A DNA stretch of 64,000 nt from Helichrysum umbraculigerum (GCA_949592205.1 CATIUR010000004.1:90170337-90234336); one strand, 5' to 3'; shown: positions 33,389 through 45,765, numbered from the stretch's first letter. The notes: generated by a model from the letters alone, not told the origin. Numbers and translations: made by a program.

Positions 33389-33890
33389 TTATGTGGACTT
33401 TAAACCCATCCCTAATGCAGACTTATTAACCAAGTCTCTAGCTAATCCCTTCGTCAAGTGATCAGCTAAATTCTGTTGTGACCTCACAAACTCTACAGAA
33501 ATCACCCCATTCATGATTAGTTCATGAATCATGCTATGTCTAACACCTAAGTGTCTAGACTTCCCATTGTACATTTGGCTATAAGCCTTTGCCAAAGTAG
33601 CAGCACTATCACAATGGATAGAAATAGGTGCAATAGGTTTAGGCCACAATGGAATCTCATAAATCAAGTTTCTTAGTCATTCCGCTTTTTTACCAGCAGC
33701 AGCTAATGCAACAAACTCAGATTCCATTGTCGAGTTGGTAATACATGTTTGCTTCTTGGAAGCCCATGAAATGGTACCTCCCCCAAGCAAGAACACCCAA
33801 CCACTTGTTGAAGAATGATCTTCAGCATTGGATATCCAACTCGCATCAGAATAACCTTCTAAAACCGAAGGATATCCAACATAAGATAAC
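33389..33890 (-). pseudogene. Copia RNase H domain, broken
   Basis: Minus strand. The first catalytic Asp (Tyr-Ser-Asp-Ala-Ser-Trp), the Glu (Thr-Met-Glu-Ser-Glu-Phe) and a later Asp (His-Cys-Asp-Ser-Ala) are all recognisable. The part near 33885 is out of frame with the RT before it. A TGA sits in the Ala-Glu-stop-Leu-Arg-Asn stretch near 33675, where Trp is usual. The frame ends at a natural TAA at 33389. RNase H removes the RNA strand during reverse transcription. Confidence 0.8.
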
Positions 33891-34485
33891 TATAATCCAT
33901 AGTTTTCTTTAAATACTTTAGTACCCACCTAATTGCTTGCCAATGATGAGCACTAGGATTACTTGTAAACCTACTCAATTTTCCCATAGCAAATGCAATA
34001 TCCGGTCTTGTACTTGTCATGGCATACATTAAGCAACCAATCACCTTTGAATACTCAAGTTGTGATACAACATCACCTTTATTTGGTAAAAGTTTCACAC
34101 TAGGATCCATAGGGGTACTTACAGGAGTACAATCAAAACAATTGAATTTCTTAAGTACCTTCTCAATGTAATGAGCTTGAGAAATTGAAATTCCATTGTT
34201 TTCACGTTTAATCCTAATACCAAGGATAACGTCAGCCTCCTCCAAATCTTTCATGGAGAATCTTGATGACAAAAACTCTTTTGTTGAGTCAACTTGATCT
34301 TGATTAGTCCCAAAGATCAACATGTCATCAACATATAGACAAATAATGACTCCTTTACATGATTCATCAAATTTGCTATATACACATTTGTCCGATTGGT
34401 TTAAATTATAACCACTTGACAAAACCACTTCATCAAACTTTTGATGCCATTGCTTAGGTGCTTGTTTCAATTCATACCATTCAAG
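33859..34485 (-). pseudogene. Copia reverse transcriptase, C-terminal half
   Basis: Minus strand. It begins in Lys-Gln-Ala-Pro-Lys-Gln-Trp-His, contains the catalytic Tyr-Val-Asp-Asp-Met motif, Gly-Ile-Arg-Ile, and the Ser-Thr-Arg-Pro-Asp-Ile block. The upstream half stops at Ala-Phe-Leu-Asn-Gly, so the roughly 50 residues normally between these motifs are deleted and the frame is shifted at the join (about 34470). It ends in a frameshift near 33890. Confidence 0.85.
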
Positions 34486-35585
34486 AATGCAGTTTTCACA
34501 TCCATTTGGTGAATCACAAGATTGTGTATTGCAGCTAAGGCAATCAACAATCTAATAGTGGAGATACGAGCAATCGGAGCATAAGTGTCAAAATAGTCAA
34601 TTCCAGGTTTTTGTCTAAAACTTTGAATGACTAATCTTGCCTTGAACTTTTCAATAGTTCCATCTACCTTCATCTTCTTTTTGAAGATCCATTTGCAACC
34701 TAATGGCTTGCAACCAGGTGGTAGATCGGACAACACCCAAGTGTTGTTGCCCATGATGAAATCCATCTCATCATCGATTGCTTCCTTCCAAAAGGCAACA
34801 TCTTGAGACTTCATTGCTTCATCAAGTGTTTTGGGATCATCATCAACACTAAAGCAATATGAATATTGGGTAGAAACCTCATCCCTTGAACCTTCAGTTA
34901 AGTATAGCTGAAAATCAGGCCCAAATGACTTAGGTTTCCTTTCTCTTTTGCTTTTCCTAAGTTCAAATGACTTATCTTGAGTCACATCCGAACTTACCTC
35001 CTTATTGGTTCCACTAGAGCTAGGGAACATATCCTTTGGTCGAGATATAGATGAGAAGCGATTCTCATCAAAGATTGCATCCCTTGATTCAACCACGGTG
35101 TTAACCGAAACAGAATCATTAGGTTCAATAACATAGAACCTATAGGCCTTGGAATGCTCGGCATATCCAATAAATATGCAATCTATACCTCGTTCACTCA
35201 AACTTTTCTTCTTAGGATCAGGGAGTCTTACAACAGCCCTACAACCCCATACCCGAAGATAGTTCAAATTCGGTTTTCATTTATACCAAACTTCATAAGG
35301 AGTAATTTTGTTCCTTTTATTAGGAACTCTATTTAAGCAAATAAAACAACAGTCTCATGAATTATACTCACGGATTGGAAATAAGTTAGATTAATAATTT
35401 CACCTCCCCTATCCGTTCTTAACATTTTGATCGATACATTTAGTAGTAAGTCAGCTTCAGTTTTGTATGTTTTAAACTTATCTAAAGTTTCATCTTTAGT
35501 ATGTAATAAGTAAACATAACAAAACCTACAAGCATCATCAATAAATGTAACAAAGTATTTTTTTTATTACCCAATGATGGAGTCC
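34467..35585 (-). pseudogene. Copia integrase C-terminal part and RT N-terminal half
   Basis: Minus strand. 35585-35340 carries integrase core residues (Phe-Ile-Asp-Asp-Ala and Arg-Thr-Asp-Arg-Gly-Gly-Glu). The stretch with the third catalytic residue (Glu, in the usual Gln-Gln-Asn-Gly-Val-Ala-Glu motif) is not visible, and a TGA interrupts at about 35278. From 35267 a 266-codon frame covers the integrase C-terminus (Val-Trp-Gly-Cys, Phe-Ile-Gly-Tyr), a linker, and the start of RT (Trp-Lys-Glu-Ala, Gly-Cys-Lys-Trp-Ile-Phe, Tyr-Ala-Pro, Asp-Val-Lys-Thr-Ala-Phe-Leu-Asn-Gly). Confidence 0.85.
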
Positions 35586-37014
35586 CATACAAATCATACT
35601 CAAAATCAAAATCTCTCATGTTAAATATATAAGCACATTATAACTTTAACATATATACCCAACAACGAACATGCAATCACACTTGGTAAAGACACACCAA
35701 ATAGTCACTTGATAATATATGAACACAAATGATTATATCATACCAAGTCAATCATATGTTAAAGCATATATACATCATACCATTCAATCATGTGTTATAA
35801 CCACATAATCACATATTAGGCCAGGTATTAATATGATTACATATACATATATGAGCATATCATACCAAAGAATAATATCTTAAAGCATATAAGCATAACA
35901 CGTAATCATATTTTATATTCTCATAAACAAATGATCCGCATATATATTAATATGATTATCACCTCAAGTGATACAAATGAATTTCAAATTTAAGAATAAC
36001 ATTTCATGCTCTTTATTCGAATATACATTTTTTAGTCAAGCATGTTAAGCATATTAATCATCATTCGAAACATATCATACAAATACAATTATGCATAATA
36101 TAATCATATCGTAGTTCAGCATAAACATATAAGATCAAAACGACAAACACACCGGATTTTGATAATAAATATATATCAAATCCCAAAACTGCATGTACCA
36201 CACTTGTTATAAAGACTTGTTCTTTAGATCTTTCGGTACACAAAACAATACTTGAAGTAATTGTTTCTCCATAAACAAACCCCAACAACAAATTTTCAAC
36301 ACCAAGGATAAAAGTGAATGATCATAATCATATGTGATTATAGCACATAATCATATATTATTATCATTACATAAGTATACCATGTAATAAGATCATCATT
36401 CCTTTTACAATAATATCATCCTTTATTTGTGTTTGCTTTATTGTTATGTTTGGCTTAACCAACAACAAAACAATATTACATGAAATAATATTTCATTCCA
36501 AATTTTCAGCAAATAACCGCCATTGAAATCCTTGAGATTTCTCTCAATATCATGGCACATGTTTTTGTCTATGTCATCTTCAATCATAATCATAAAAGGT
36601 TTTCCAGCAATTTCATTGTTCATTGGTTTATCATTTCCATGTGTTTTAAGAGATTACTCAATACACAAATGATTTTCCAATTGTACCAAAGTTAACCCAC
36701 TCTTCTTATGTTTCAAGAAGGTGGTAACTTATCAATCATACCCCAAACCGAGAATGATTCAACCATGCAGTTTGTGTTATTTTAATTGCCCAAGAATTCT
36801 GTAAATCTTTGGCAAATCAACGTTTTGATAAATATCAAATAAGGAGTTAGACATACCATTGAGGATTAACCTCGAGCAATGTAGCCAATGTTCCCCACTT
36901 GATCCTTCTTGGATCATCATCACCATCATCTTCATGAAAAGGAGTTCTCAACGCATAGCCGTCATACACTTCAAAGTAGCCGCCATTGAAATAACCAAAA
37001 TTGTTGTTTTCGAT
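35586..37014. other. Non-coding stuffer where gag and protease should be
   Basis: About 1.4 kb, AT-rich, with many ATCATAT/ATAATCA motifs up to 36480. The last 150 bp next to the LTR are less AT-rich, with an open minus-strand stretch rich in Asp (Asp-Asp-Gly-Asp-Asp-Asp) near 36900-36940. No gag, zinc knuckle or protease motifs. Confidence 0.6.
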
Positions 37015-37827
37015 TGTTGGAGGAAACCGTGTAATAGGGTAGAGATTTCAATGACCGGATATCCCTTTGAATCGTGTTATCACTTTCCGAAAACAACAAT
37101 TCGACCCTATATGCCTTGGGTTACACGAATTTTGTTTTGGGATAAGACAAAGAGTGTTCTTGATTGAGGCAACAATTCAAGAACCATGTTGCTAGAGAGT
37201 GTTTATGTGTAGTGATTGATCCTCTCATGTGAATCCATTGTTGGAGTTATATAGCTCCCAACAATCAATGGAGTTAAATTGGTATTATATAACCAATTAT
37301 GATCTCCATTAAGCTATTTCAGTTTCAAACCCTTTTGCATTCATGGATCATTAATGTATTAATGACCATAAAGTCCAGCAGGTAAGCCAATGAAGAGTCT
37401 CAACAAAACGGGTCAAATTTGCCACCTGACCCGTTTGGCAAAATCTACACTCAGGCTTCAAAATCATCCATCAGGTATCATGAATCAGCAACAAGGCCTT
37501 CATAATCAGCAATCAGGTTTCCTGTCTGGCAATAGGCTTCTGTCCGTGTTTAGGCCTCTGTCTAGAAGGAGGCTTATCAGCACTCAGGTCTAGAAAATCA
37601 GCCACATGGTTATGAAAATCAACCATCAGGACATTAAAATCAGCAATCAGGTATTTTGTCTAGAAATAGGCCTCCGTCTTGGACTAGGCCTATTTCAATA
37701 ATACCATGAATTTCCGCAATAGCTTTTAACCAGGGATGTTATCGACTCGATGGGCGTACACTCCGTACCTCCTAACCCATTTCCAAGTCTAATAACCATA
37801 TCCCACAATTACACCAAATTACTAACA
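37015..37827 (-). repeat. Copia LTR (5' LTR)
   Basis: 813 bp, nearly identical to 32051-32863; flanked on the right by CAAAC. Confidence 0.95.
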
Positions 37828-38971
37828 CAAACGACTCTACATGAGACATTTATAAATATTTCAAAAGTAATACAAGGTCTAAGTCATAAGTTTACATTAT
37901 AACGGTGAGTTCGCTAAAATGATTTCCGAAGATTTTAATGCATAACGTTTAACAAAATATGATGCAGGAAAATCTTCATCTGTTTGCAAGCATGCAACTC
38001 ATACTAACTAACATATCCTGCGGGCCATCCTTACTGAGCAACCCTACTGTTGCTGTGTACCTGAGAATGCAACACTAAAAGGTCAGCTATAAAGCTGGTG
38101 AATCTCACAGGTTTAAAATAAACATTGATGTGATCAACATGATTATCCGACGATAATTAAACAATGTAAACCGAACAATGATAAGCAATATAACCGAACA
38201 ATGATATAACCTATTAAGGTTTCCGAACCATGATATAACCGACACAAATATTGCACTGAGCTATGATTCAAAGCATAACCCGATCTTTGCTTCCCGTTTT
38301 GGTGATACACCCGTAACAATTACTAAAGTGCCCGTTTTTAACTTGGTTGTAGCTAGCAACCCGGACGGGGACGTCACTCCCATGATAATACTATCCTTTA
38401 GCAATCGCGCCTTATTAAGTTAATGAATCATACACTGATGAGGACTTTACCGAATTATAACACTCGTGCAATAACCGTACAATGAAAATCAATACCGACA
38501 ATAATAACCGAAACAATGAACAAGTTAATAACTAAATTAACCAACCGAATAACTTGTGATCACTAAAACAATTTGTGTTGCATCTCCCCCGAATTTAAAA
38601 ACAGTAAACGGTAAAAATGGGGCCGTGAAACTCACCTGAGAGTGCTATCGTTCCTAAACGCGCGTGATGTTCCAATATAACCTCCTAGTACCCTAAACAC
38701 GTAAGTTCATATAAGTGATAGGATAATTTTAATAAACTATTCTTATTAATGTTTTTTTTATTTTTAATTATTATTTCAATTAGGCTCGAAGCATGACATT
38801 TGTATTTATGTTTAATATGTAATCCAATTAGTAACATTTTAAAATAATAATTCCCAATTATTATTACATACTTTGATTGATTGCATAAATTTGAAAACAT
38901 AAATATTTCGTTTATATATCGTCTCGTATATAATAACCGGTTTTAAATTTGCGTTTTTGAGGTTTCGTTTT

Positions 38972-39235
38972 ACCCATTGGGCTTTGGCCCAAAATATTTG
39001 GCCCAATAATCAATCCAAGTAGTTTGGCCCAATAACAAGGCCCATTAGGTGTGACCCAAATACGTTAACAAATTAATTTGGCCCATTAACAAAATTCAAC
39101 CTTTGGCCCAACTGATATTCTTTAGTTTTACCTCAAATATAATCTAATAGTTTTGGCCCGTTTAGAAATGTGACTTATTTGGCTCGATTATCATTTAAAC
39201 TATTCGGCCCAAAATAAAACTCACCCGATCCGACC
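38972..39235. repeat. Cluster of TTGGCCCAA-like palindromes in copy C
   Basis: About ten TTGGCCCAA, GGCCCAT or related sites within 260 bp of long LTR copy C. TGGGCC/T is the plant 'site II' element bound by TCP factors in known promoters. Whether these are used here is unknown. Confidence 0.7.
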
Positions 39236-40947
39236 CATTTGTTTAAGGTTCTATCAAAAAGTTTTAATGTTCAGTATTTATCGTTTGAGGCTCGTTTATA
39301 TCGACTTCGTCAAACGTGCTCGGTTTGACCCAAAATTTTTACACTTCACTTAAATATGTTAATTGAGCTCGGAAAATTGTCGTTTCGTTTTATATTTAAC
39401 CAAATGTGTCGTTATTAAAATGTACTAAAAACGGTCCACAAACTCATTTTTTTTTTCCAGATTTTTCGAGTTTTTTCTAGCTCGTTCTCGGGGGTCAAAA
39501 CATGTCGAACAAGTCCGAAATTTTTACACGATGTTCCCACATATATCACCTACTTTCAGTATTATTTTCATGATTTTAGACATCAACAATATTTTTAAAA
39601 AAAATCGTGATAATGTCTTGCTGAAACTCGTTTTTCAGAAACTTACTCCACAAATCGGTTACTACACGAAAATCAGTACATTTCTGGGAAGGGCTAAAGA
39701 AGAACTTTTTGTATATCTTTTCAATATGCAACTTTTAAAAAAAAATTCGTTGTCTAACTCATCCTAAAACTCGAGATATGGACGTTTTCGTGGGACGATT
39801 TTATCGGGACAGAATCTGTCTTAATATATGTACATATGAAAAACGAGTTTAAGCTTTTAATTTGGACATTTCTTGGCTAGATGAACTACATAACATGTTT
39901 ATAAGTTAAATATAAGTAAGATTAGTGGAAGAAAAGTGGATCTTACAAAGCTTTAAAGATGAGAAAGGATGAAGATGGTAGTAGTGCTTGTAACTTGTTT
40001 CTTCTTGTTGCTTGATCACCTCCTTTGCAAAATTTTATAGATGATGATGAGTATTATTGTTGGTGTGGTTGTTGTGTTCAACCGTGAGAGAGAGGAGAGC
40101 AAAAAGGAGGGGGTAATGTTAGGTGAGTGTGTAGTGTATGTGTATGTTGAAAAGTGAAAGAAATACAACAAATGAGGTATGGTACATAAGGGTGGTTTGG
40201 TCGGCTTTTTAAGTCAAAAAGGGAGGCATGGGTTTGCAAACTCATGTCTCCAATTAGTTGGGTTTAAGCCCGAGTTCCTTTACCCGATCGTTTATCGTTA
40301 AATCTTATTTTAGTCGGTTACGTTTGTAAATGTTATTTCGCGTTAATATGTTTCGAAGTATTATTCTAAATACTTTATTTTGAGTTATAAAAATATTACC
40401 TTTGACAAGTTTTGATTATTTGGTTTAATTTGTGCATTTTAAACGCGTAAACATTACGTTTATTATAAAACGTATAATCGTTTAATGTTTTATCGTTATG
40501 CAATAATGTTTAGCATAATATTTCAAGGTAAATATCTACTATAAATATAGTTTTACGATATTTATAAAATTTGTATGACCAACGTACACATTTGTTTTAT
40601 CACGTACCAAGTACGAGTGATTAAGGTTTAAATTGGCCGCTAATTTTGATCCTTTTTAACCGGGTGTCACATATGTTTGCTGCCAATTCCCTAGGACTAA
40701 GAAACACTAATGGCCCAATATCAAGCCATTTAGAAATCGAAATCCACACTTTTGTAGCAATCAAGCAGTAAGAGAAGACATGACTAGTTGTTTCTACCTC
40801 GTTCAAACATGTTGGGCATAGTATAGACGGAATGTCAATACCCTTATGATATTATAATTCTTTTTAGTAATGTCAAATTTTATACAGTAATATTCATAGA
40901 AGTCAATAGTACGTATTATGCTTTGTAACAATAGAAATTGGTTCTTA

Positions 40948-41646
40948 GACCCCTCCCAATGGTTAAAGCCAACTGACGCATCAGTTGGTGCCACATCAGC
41001 GCCACATCAACTTTTTTCAAAACTGCACAAACTGACACTACCATGCCAACAGTGAACATCAGTTAACATCACTTCTCTTTTTTTGGGACCCACCCACTAA
41101 TTTCTTTATTTATATAAAACACAAACTTAAATAAAATTATTTCATCAAAATAAAAAAAAAATAACTGAATTGGAAATAAAAATATCAATTAATGAAAATA
41201 TAAACATTCAAATAATTAAAAAGTTAAAATAAAAATCCTATAATTTAAAGCCCATTTATTTATTATATAATAAAAAACTCATTACAATGCTAAAGAAATT
41301 GAGCCCATTTAACATAAAGCAACCCATTTAAAGCCATCTTTACCCAAAAAAAAAGCCCATTTAAAACCCAAATAATTAAATAACCCTAAATTCCCCTCCT
41401 CATCATCTTCATCGTTCTATCCCCTGCAACTGAAATCAAAACACAAACAAGGGAAAAAAAATACAGATAATACACATAAAAAAAGAAAGAAAATAAGCTG
41501 CTGTCCCCACTCCCCCCGCCGACGCTCTCCTCCTTTCCCGTCGCCAAACCGATGAACCAAACCGACGCCGGCCAACCGACGCCCCGTGCCAATGGCGTCG
41601 GTTGCTCCGAAGCTCTACACCGACGGACCGTTGGCAGGTGTACGTC
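40948..41646. mobile_element. Probable PIF/Harbinger MITE
   Basis: Flanked by TTA on both sides (40945-40947, 41647-41649). Ends GACCCCTCCCAATGG and, in inverse, GACGTACACCTGCCAACGG align with a small gap. It contains a GC-rich segment at 41510-41630. The 68-codon minus-strand frame there is not convincing. Confidence 0.5.
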
Positions 41647-41649
41647 TTA

Positions 41650-42027
41650 ACAAAAACTTATTCACAATCTAATTCGTTCTAAAAGCATGCACAAATATCA
41701 GGGGCGAATCTATGTTGTCTCAAGGTGGGTGAATGGACCACCCTTAGATTTCAAAAAGCTTTAGAAAGTTTATGTTAATTTTCTTATGGACCCATCTTAA
41801 AATTGAGATTGGACCCACCTAAATTTTGAATCTTGAACTTAGTTATAAAAAGGGGGAAAAGTTCATGAATATGGACTTCTTGCTTTAACTAATTAATTAA
41901 TTAATTGTATAAAGATCGAGTTTTTTATGGATGAAATTTGAAAGAAAAGTTTGGGTAAAGGACTTTGCATTGAAGTTGAAAGAGAAGAAGAGTGGAGGAA
42001 GAGAAAATGAGAGTGGAATTAAAAAGT
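41650..42027. other. Intergenic, nothing recognised
   Basis: AT-rich DNA with a short (TTAA)n tract near 41890; no gene or element seen. Confidence 0.4.
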
Positions 42028-42029
42028 TA

Positions 42030-42262
42030 TTCTCTGTCCCATTACAAGTGTTATGTTTTGACTTTTTGAAGAAAAAAAATTCTTTTATTTGTATTATATA
42101 ATACGTGATGAAAAATATATGAAAGTATTGGGTTTTTAATGTATTTTCATTGGTATAATTTTAATCAAGTATTATATAACATAAAAAAATATATTTAAGG
42201 TTAAAGTTGAAAAGGAAACATCGAAAAATCAACACATGACACTTATAATGGGACAGATGTAG
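42030..42262. mobile_element. Stowaway-type MITE
   Basis: Ends TTCTCTGTCCCATTACAAG and, in inverse, CATCTGTCCCATTATAAG, flanked by TA on both sides. Non-coding. Confidence 0.8.
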
Positions 42263-42801
42263 TAGTAAATTAGTAAGCATATTTATTCTTACAGTACAAG
42301 TAACTATGCACATGAGTTTTGAAAAAAATTGTCTGTGTACAAATAACTATGCACATGAGTGTAAAACAAATTTTTTAACTCTTATGCAAAAAGAGCATAT
42401 ATAGGTACTTTTTTAATAATATAAATATTTATATTTATAATAAATACTAACTTATTTTGTATGGAGGTTATTTTTGATAAAGATTTTGTGTAAATTATTT
42501 ATATTTAATTTAATATAATGATAATGAATTACTAGTTTAACTTCGATATTTAGTGAACGATAACTCCTGTAACTCTTATTATTCAAAATATAATAACTCT
42601 AATGGTACTCACAATTAAAATGCTTGAAACATTATAAATTTATTTATGATTATAACTTATTTTATCTTTTTCATAAATCTTTAAACACGAAAAACTATTT
42701 TCATATTATACTTTGTTCCGGTCTTTATAGTTTTTATAATATTCAAATTTTCAATCATGTCATTATTAAATTTATGAAACTATAATACTTAAAATTTTGA
42801 T
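42263..42801. other. Intergenic, nothing recognised
   Basis: Very AT-rich; the phrase ACAAGTAACTATGCACATGAG occurs twice (42296 and 42340). No gene seen. Confidence 0.5.
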
Positions 42802-43230
42802 TCGAATTATGGTGTTGGGATTGAGCCATCGACTGTGGCAAATATTGCGACTAATGTTCATTATCCTCATGAATCATATCATGATGTTCTTCCTTTCTCA
42901 TACTTGAGATTGCCGGTTGAAAAGAACATAGAATAAAGTGGCAAGTTGGAACGTTGTAATTGAGAGGTTCCTTAAAATAGATTTGGAAGTAAGCTGGTCT
43001 GAATCTAAAATCATGAATTCGGTTGGATATTTTTGAATACTGTGTTGATATTGTTCATAGCGTAATTCCGCTTAATTATTCTATTGGGATATTGGTGCTC
43101 GTCGGGAGGTAAGCGATGGATTGATTCCCGCGTTTATTTGCTATCAAAATTAATAAGGATTGCTTGGTAAATGATCGATGCATGGGTTCTTGCAAATGGT
43201 GTTTGGCTGGTAATTGGGACTCGATATCTC
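42802..43230 (+). pseudogene. LINE reverse transcriptase relic
   Basis: The plus-strand translation near 42810-42930 reads Gly-Val-Gly-Ile-Glu-Pro-Ser ... Leu-Pro-Phe-Ser-Tyr-Leu-Arg-Leu-Pro-Val-Glu-Lys-Asn. It matches the conserved block after the YxDD region of plant L1 reverse transcriptases. Stops follow, and only scattered further similarity is seen to about 43230. Confidence 0.55.
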
Positions 43231-43799
43231 AATATTAACTCTAGATTGTTGTATTAGTTATAACCTTAAAAAATATACGTACTTCAATTTAAAACCTAAT
43301 AATAACGACTTTGTTTTCTAATATGATTATATTATATGAATTGATTTGCAGATATAATTACGTGCCTTGAGATTGTGATCATATGAGCTAATATATTTAA
43401 TTATTTAAATTATTCTTTTAAACAATTATTAGATTAGATTAGACTCGAAGAAACAAAATCAATACGTGAGTACATACATAATCACACTCAATTACGTAAT
43501 TGATTATTTTTAATAAATAATAGGCATCACCATGCATGTTTAATACCATTTTTATTTATATTAAATCTCAATATTTGTTTGTTTTAATTATTTTATTTCT
43601 TTATCTGTTAAAGGATTTATATGTATGAGCATTTATTCTGCCATAAGTTCAACGTTATTTTCTTAATTAAGCATTATCAAAGACTAAATCATGATGCATC
43701 ATATCTACAGTACATCTACAATCTACAATACAATAAAGATTGAGTCTTTGAATTATATGTGTTACAAATTCTAGCATCTTCCTTATGATTGATAATCTC
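43231..43799. other. Intergenic, nothing recognised
   Basis: AT-rich, no gene, no repeat ends recognised. Confidence 0.4.
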
Positions 43800-43802
43800 T
43801 TA

Positions 43803-44182
43803 GAGCACACGGTGCGCACCTACGTGGCACCGGCGTTCCCCATCGAGAACGCTGAGACACAGCGTTTTACCACCCCGCCTCGCCGTTCCCAACGGCGTTC
43901 TCGTCAAATTTTTCTTCCGGCGTTTGCAGCAAGACGTCGAAATGTTCGATGTTCTCAGTTTTTTTTTCCCTTTTGGGTTTTCTTTCTCTTTTTTCCTTTT
44001 GGGTTCAAATAAAAAATGGATTATGTATATATTTATAGATAAGGATTTGGTCAGATTTTTTGTTTTGTTTTTGATCCTACCGGAGTTTCAAGGAGAAGTG
44101 GGGAAGAAAGACAAATGGGGAAGAAGGAAAGTGGGTGGGTACCACTATACTACATATATACTAATATAATTATAATAATAAT

Positions 44183-44221
<39 letters not shown>

Positions 44222-44519
44222 GGAATGTGATAGGTGGAAAACTGGAAACCTTTCTAAACAATTGGGATGCCAATTTTTTGGATTTGTATATTTTTTATAT
44301 TTTGTTTTAATGATTTATATGTTGTTTTATTATATTTATTTGTTTTTTATGTATTAATTTATGTATTAATTTTATTAAAAAAATCAAATAAAACAAATAA
44401 TAAAAAATCCAGAACGCTGTCCAGAACACTGTGAATTCATTTTCACCACACCACAAAATCCTCACTTTCAACATTCTCCAGAACACTGTCCAAAACACCG
44501 TTCCCCACACCTTGTGCTC
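43803..44519. mobile_element. PIF/Harbinger MITE (717 bp)
   Basis: Ends GAGCACACGGTGCGC and, in inverse, GAGCACAAGGTGTGG, flanked by TTA on both sides (43800-43802, 44520-44522). Subterminal GGCGTTCTCG/CAGAACAC motifs repeat in both orientations. An (ATA)n tract lies at about 44174-44219. Short frames are not genes. Confidence 0.88.
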
Positions 44520-44599
44520 TTAGATATGGTGAAGACAATTTTGAATCTGATATCGAAGTTGAGGAAGGACTAGCACAAGTAAAACAAAATGTAGATAAA

Positions 44600-45212
44600 A
44601 GCCCCAGACCTTATGCTTTTCTCCTTTCTAATGGTAGTGAAGGCCGTTAACCAAGAGATTATGGTTCAAGTCTCGGTAGAGACACATAGGGGCTGTTTAC
44701 CTTTTTTTTTTTTTTTTTGCATTAAGTGCTGTTTGGATATATGATCTGTTTGAATACATCTATCTGTTTAGAACAAGTGTTATTTAAGTAAATATCGTTT
44801 CTTTTTTGCTCTGAATTAGCCATCTTAATAACACAAATGACAATTTTACCCTTTTGTATAAATTTGTACTAAATAACAGCAGTGTTAGGGTAAGAGGCCA
44901 TGGCGGCGGCGCCGAAAAGGCCGGCCGCCGGTGGTGACGACATCAAGAAGGCCGATGATGATGACTGAAAATAACGTTGAGTGAACGTAAAGAGATTAGT
45001 GAAGGGGTGACTGGATTGCAAAGTGAAAGGGAGAATGGGAAAAGGGGTATTTTTGTCATGTGAAGGTTTTGTGTGGGAAAGAGTGAAGGACCATCTTTTT
45101 CTACCCCTTTAACAGACATTACTTTTAGGTTAAGTGGAAAAGAAACATCATTTTATCTAGTTTGGATTAAGGTCCACATGGAAACAGACCATTAAGTGCT
45201 AAAGAAATAGGG
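44600..45212. mobile_element. Possible SINE-like segment followed by a hAT-type MITE
   Basis: 44620-44680 has a tRNA-like pair of boxes (TGGTAGTGAAGGCC, then GGTTCAAGTCTC). From 44688, TAGGGGCTGTTTACC and, in inverse from 45212, AGGCCCTATTTC share an adjacent GCACTTAATGG/GCATTAAGTGC block. This suggests a MITE with imperfect ends. A short GC-rich segment (44893-44945) lies inside. Both calls are tentative. Confidence 0.35.
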
Positions 45213-45674
45213 CCTATAATGTATATATTATGTGGATTATACATATATGTAGTTCACGTCATTCTAAAAAAATTAATGCCAATCCATTAGGACATGTCAC
45301 CTCGACCCACTCATTTCAAAAAAGATAGTAGAGTTAGAACCCGTGCATTTATTCAATGCATGAGAAATGAAGGAATGTAAAACGATTTCACCGTCAATTT
45401 GTGAGTTGTAAGGCGTGGAGTTCACCATTACGAAATTCTTTATTTTTACAGAAAAAAAAACTCTATTTAATGTATTGAGTGATTAATCAAAACATTTACT
45501 ATTTACCATCATTTTAGTTATATATCATCTTTTATCATTATTTAGTATGATTGTTAATTATTCATAATTACTCAAGTATTCGATCTTTATTGTATTGTAT
45601 TGTAGATAAAAACTATATTCAATGTATTGAGTAATTAATTAAAATATTGATTATATATCATTATTTAGTATAGT
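45213..45674. other. Intergenic, nothing recognised
   Basis: AT-rich; the phrase AATGTATTGAGTNATTAAT recurs at 45469 and 45618, suggesting a small old duplication. No gene. Confidence 0.45.
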
Positions 45675-45765
45675 CAATGTTTTTAAAACCGAAAACTGGA
45701 TCGGATCGGATAGGCTTTCGGTTCCGGTCGGACCGGTCCGGCAGAACCGGCTCAAAACCGGTAAA
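45675..45765. mobile_element. Truncated copy of the 805-bp hAT family
   Basis: Begins CAATGTTTTTAAAACCG, identical to the ends of 26190-26994, and continues with the same ACCGGTCCGG-type motifs. The right end is missing. Confidence 0.7.

Larger units (their letters stand above)
32051..37827 (-). mobile_element. Copia element, young insertion with broken coding region
   Basis: 5,777 bp with 813-bp LTRs (32051-32863, 37015-37827), flanked by CAAAC on both sides (32046-32050, 37828-37832). I see two differences between the LTRs: A/G near 32716 versus 37681, and T/C near 32773 versus 37738. A purine tract (TTGGGGAGGAT on the minus strand) abuts 32863, so the element reads on the minus strand. 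Gag and protease are missing, the region 35586-37014 is non-coding stuffer, and pol has several stops, a frameshift and a deletion. I see no ordinary Met-tRNA primer-binding site next to 37015. It must have been mobilised in trans. Confidence 0.93.
31966..40671 (+). mobile_element. Long solo LTR, copy C (interrupted by a Copia element)
   Basis: Starts TGTCACACCCCC, ends GGGTGTCACA, flanked by TATGT on both sides (31961-31965, 40672-40676). Removing the Copia element and its duplication leaves about 2.92 kb, nearly the size of copy A. The first 85 bp (31966-32050) lie left of the Copia element and the rest (37833-40671) right of it. It shares blocks with copy A, such as CCGGACGGGGACGTCACTCCCATG near 38361. 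Confidence 0.9.
31678..40848 (-). mobile_element. Short 5'-truncated LINE, split by long LTR copy C
   Basis: On the minus strand it runs from 40848 to a poly-A tail (T8 at 31678-31685). It is flanked by ATATTATAAT on both sides (31668-31677, 40849-40858), ten of ten matching. Without the LTR insertion it is only about 460 bp. The right piece (40848-40672) encodes a zf-RVT end with Cys-Pro-Thr-Cys and Ser-His-Val-Phe. The left piece (31965-31690) encodes the Trp- and Arg-Asn-rich LINE C-terminus. Frames meet at the LTR's TATGT duplication. Confidence 0.85.

Noticed and set aside
32426..37593. Two identical 67-codon frames (32426-32629 and 37390-37593)
   Set aside because: They lie in the two LTRs of the Copia element and read through LTR repeats.
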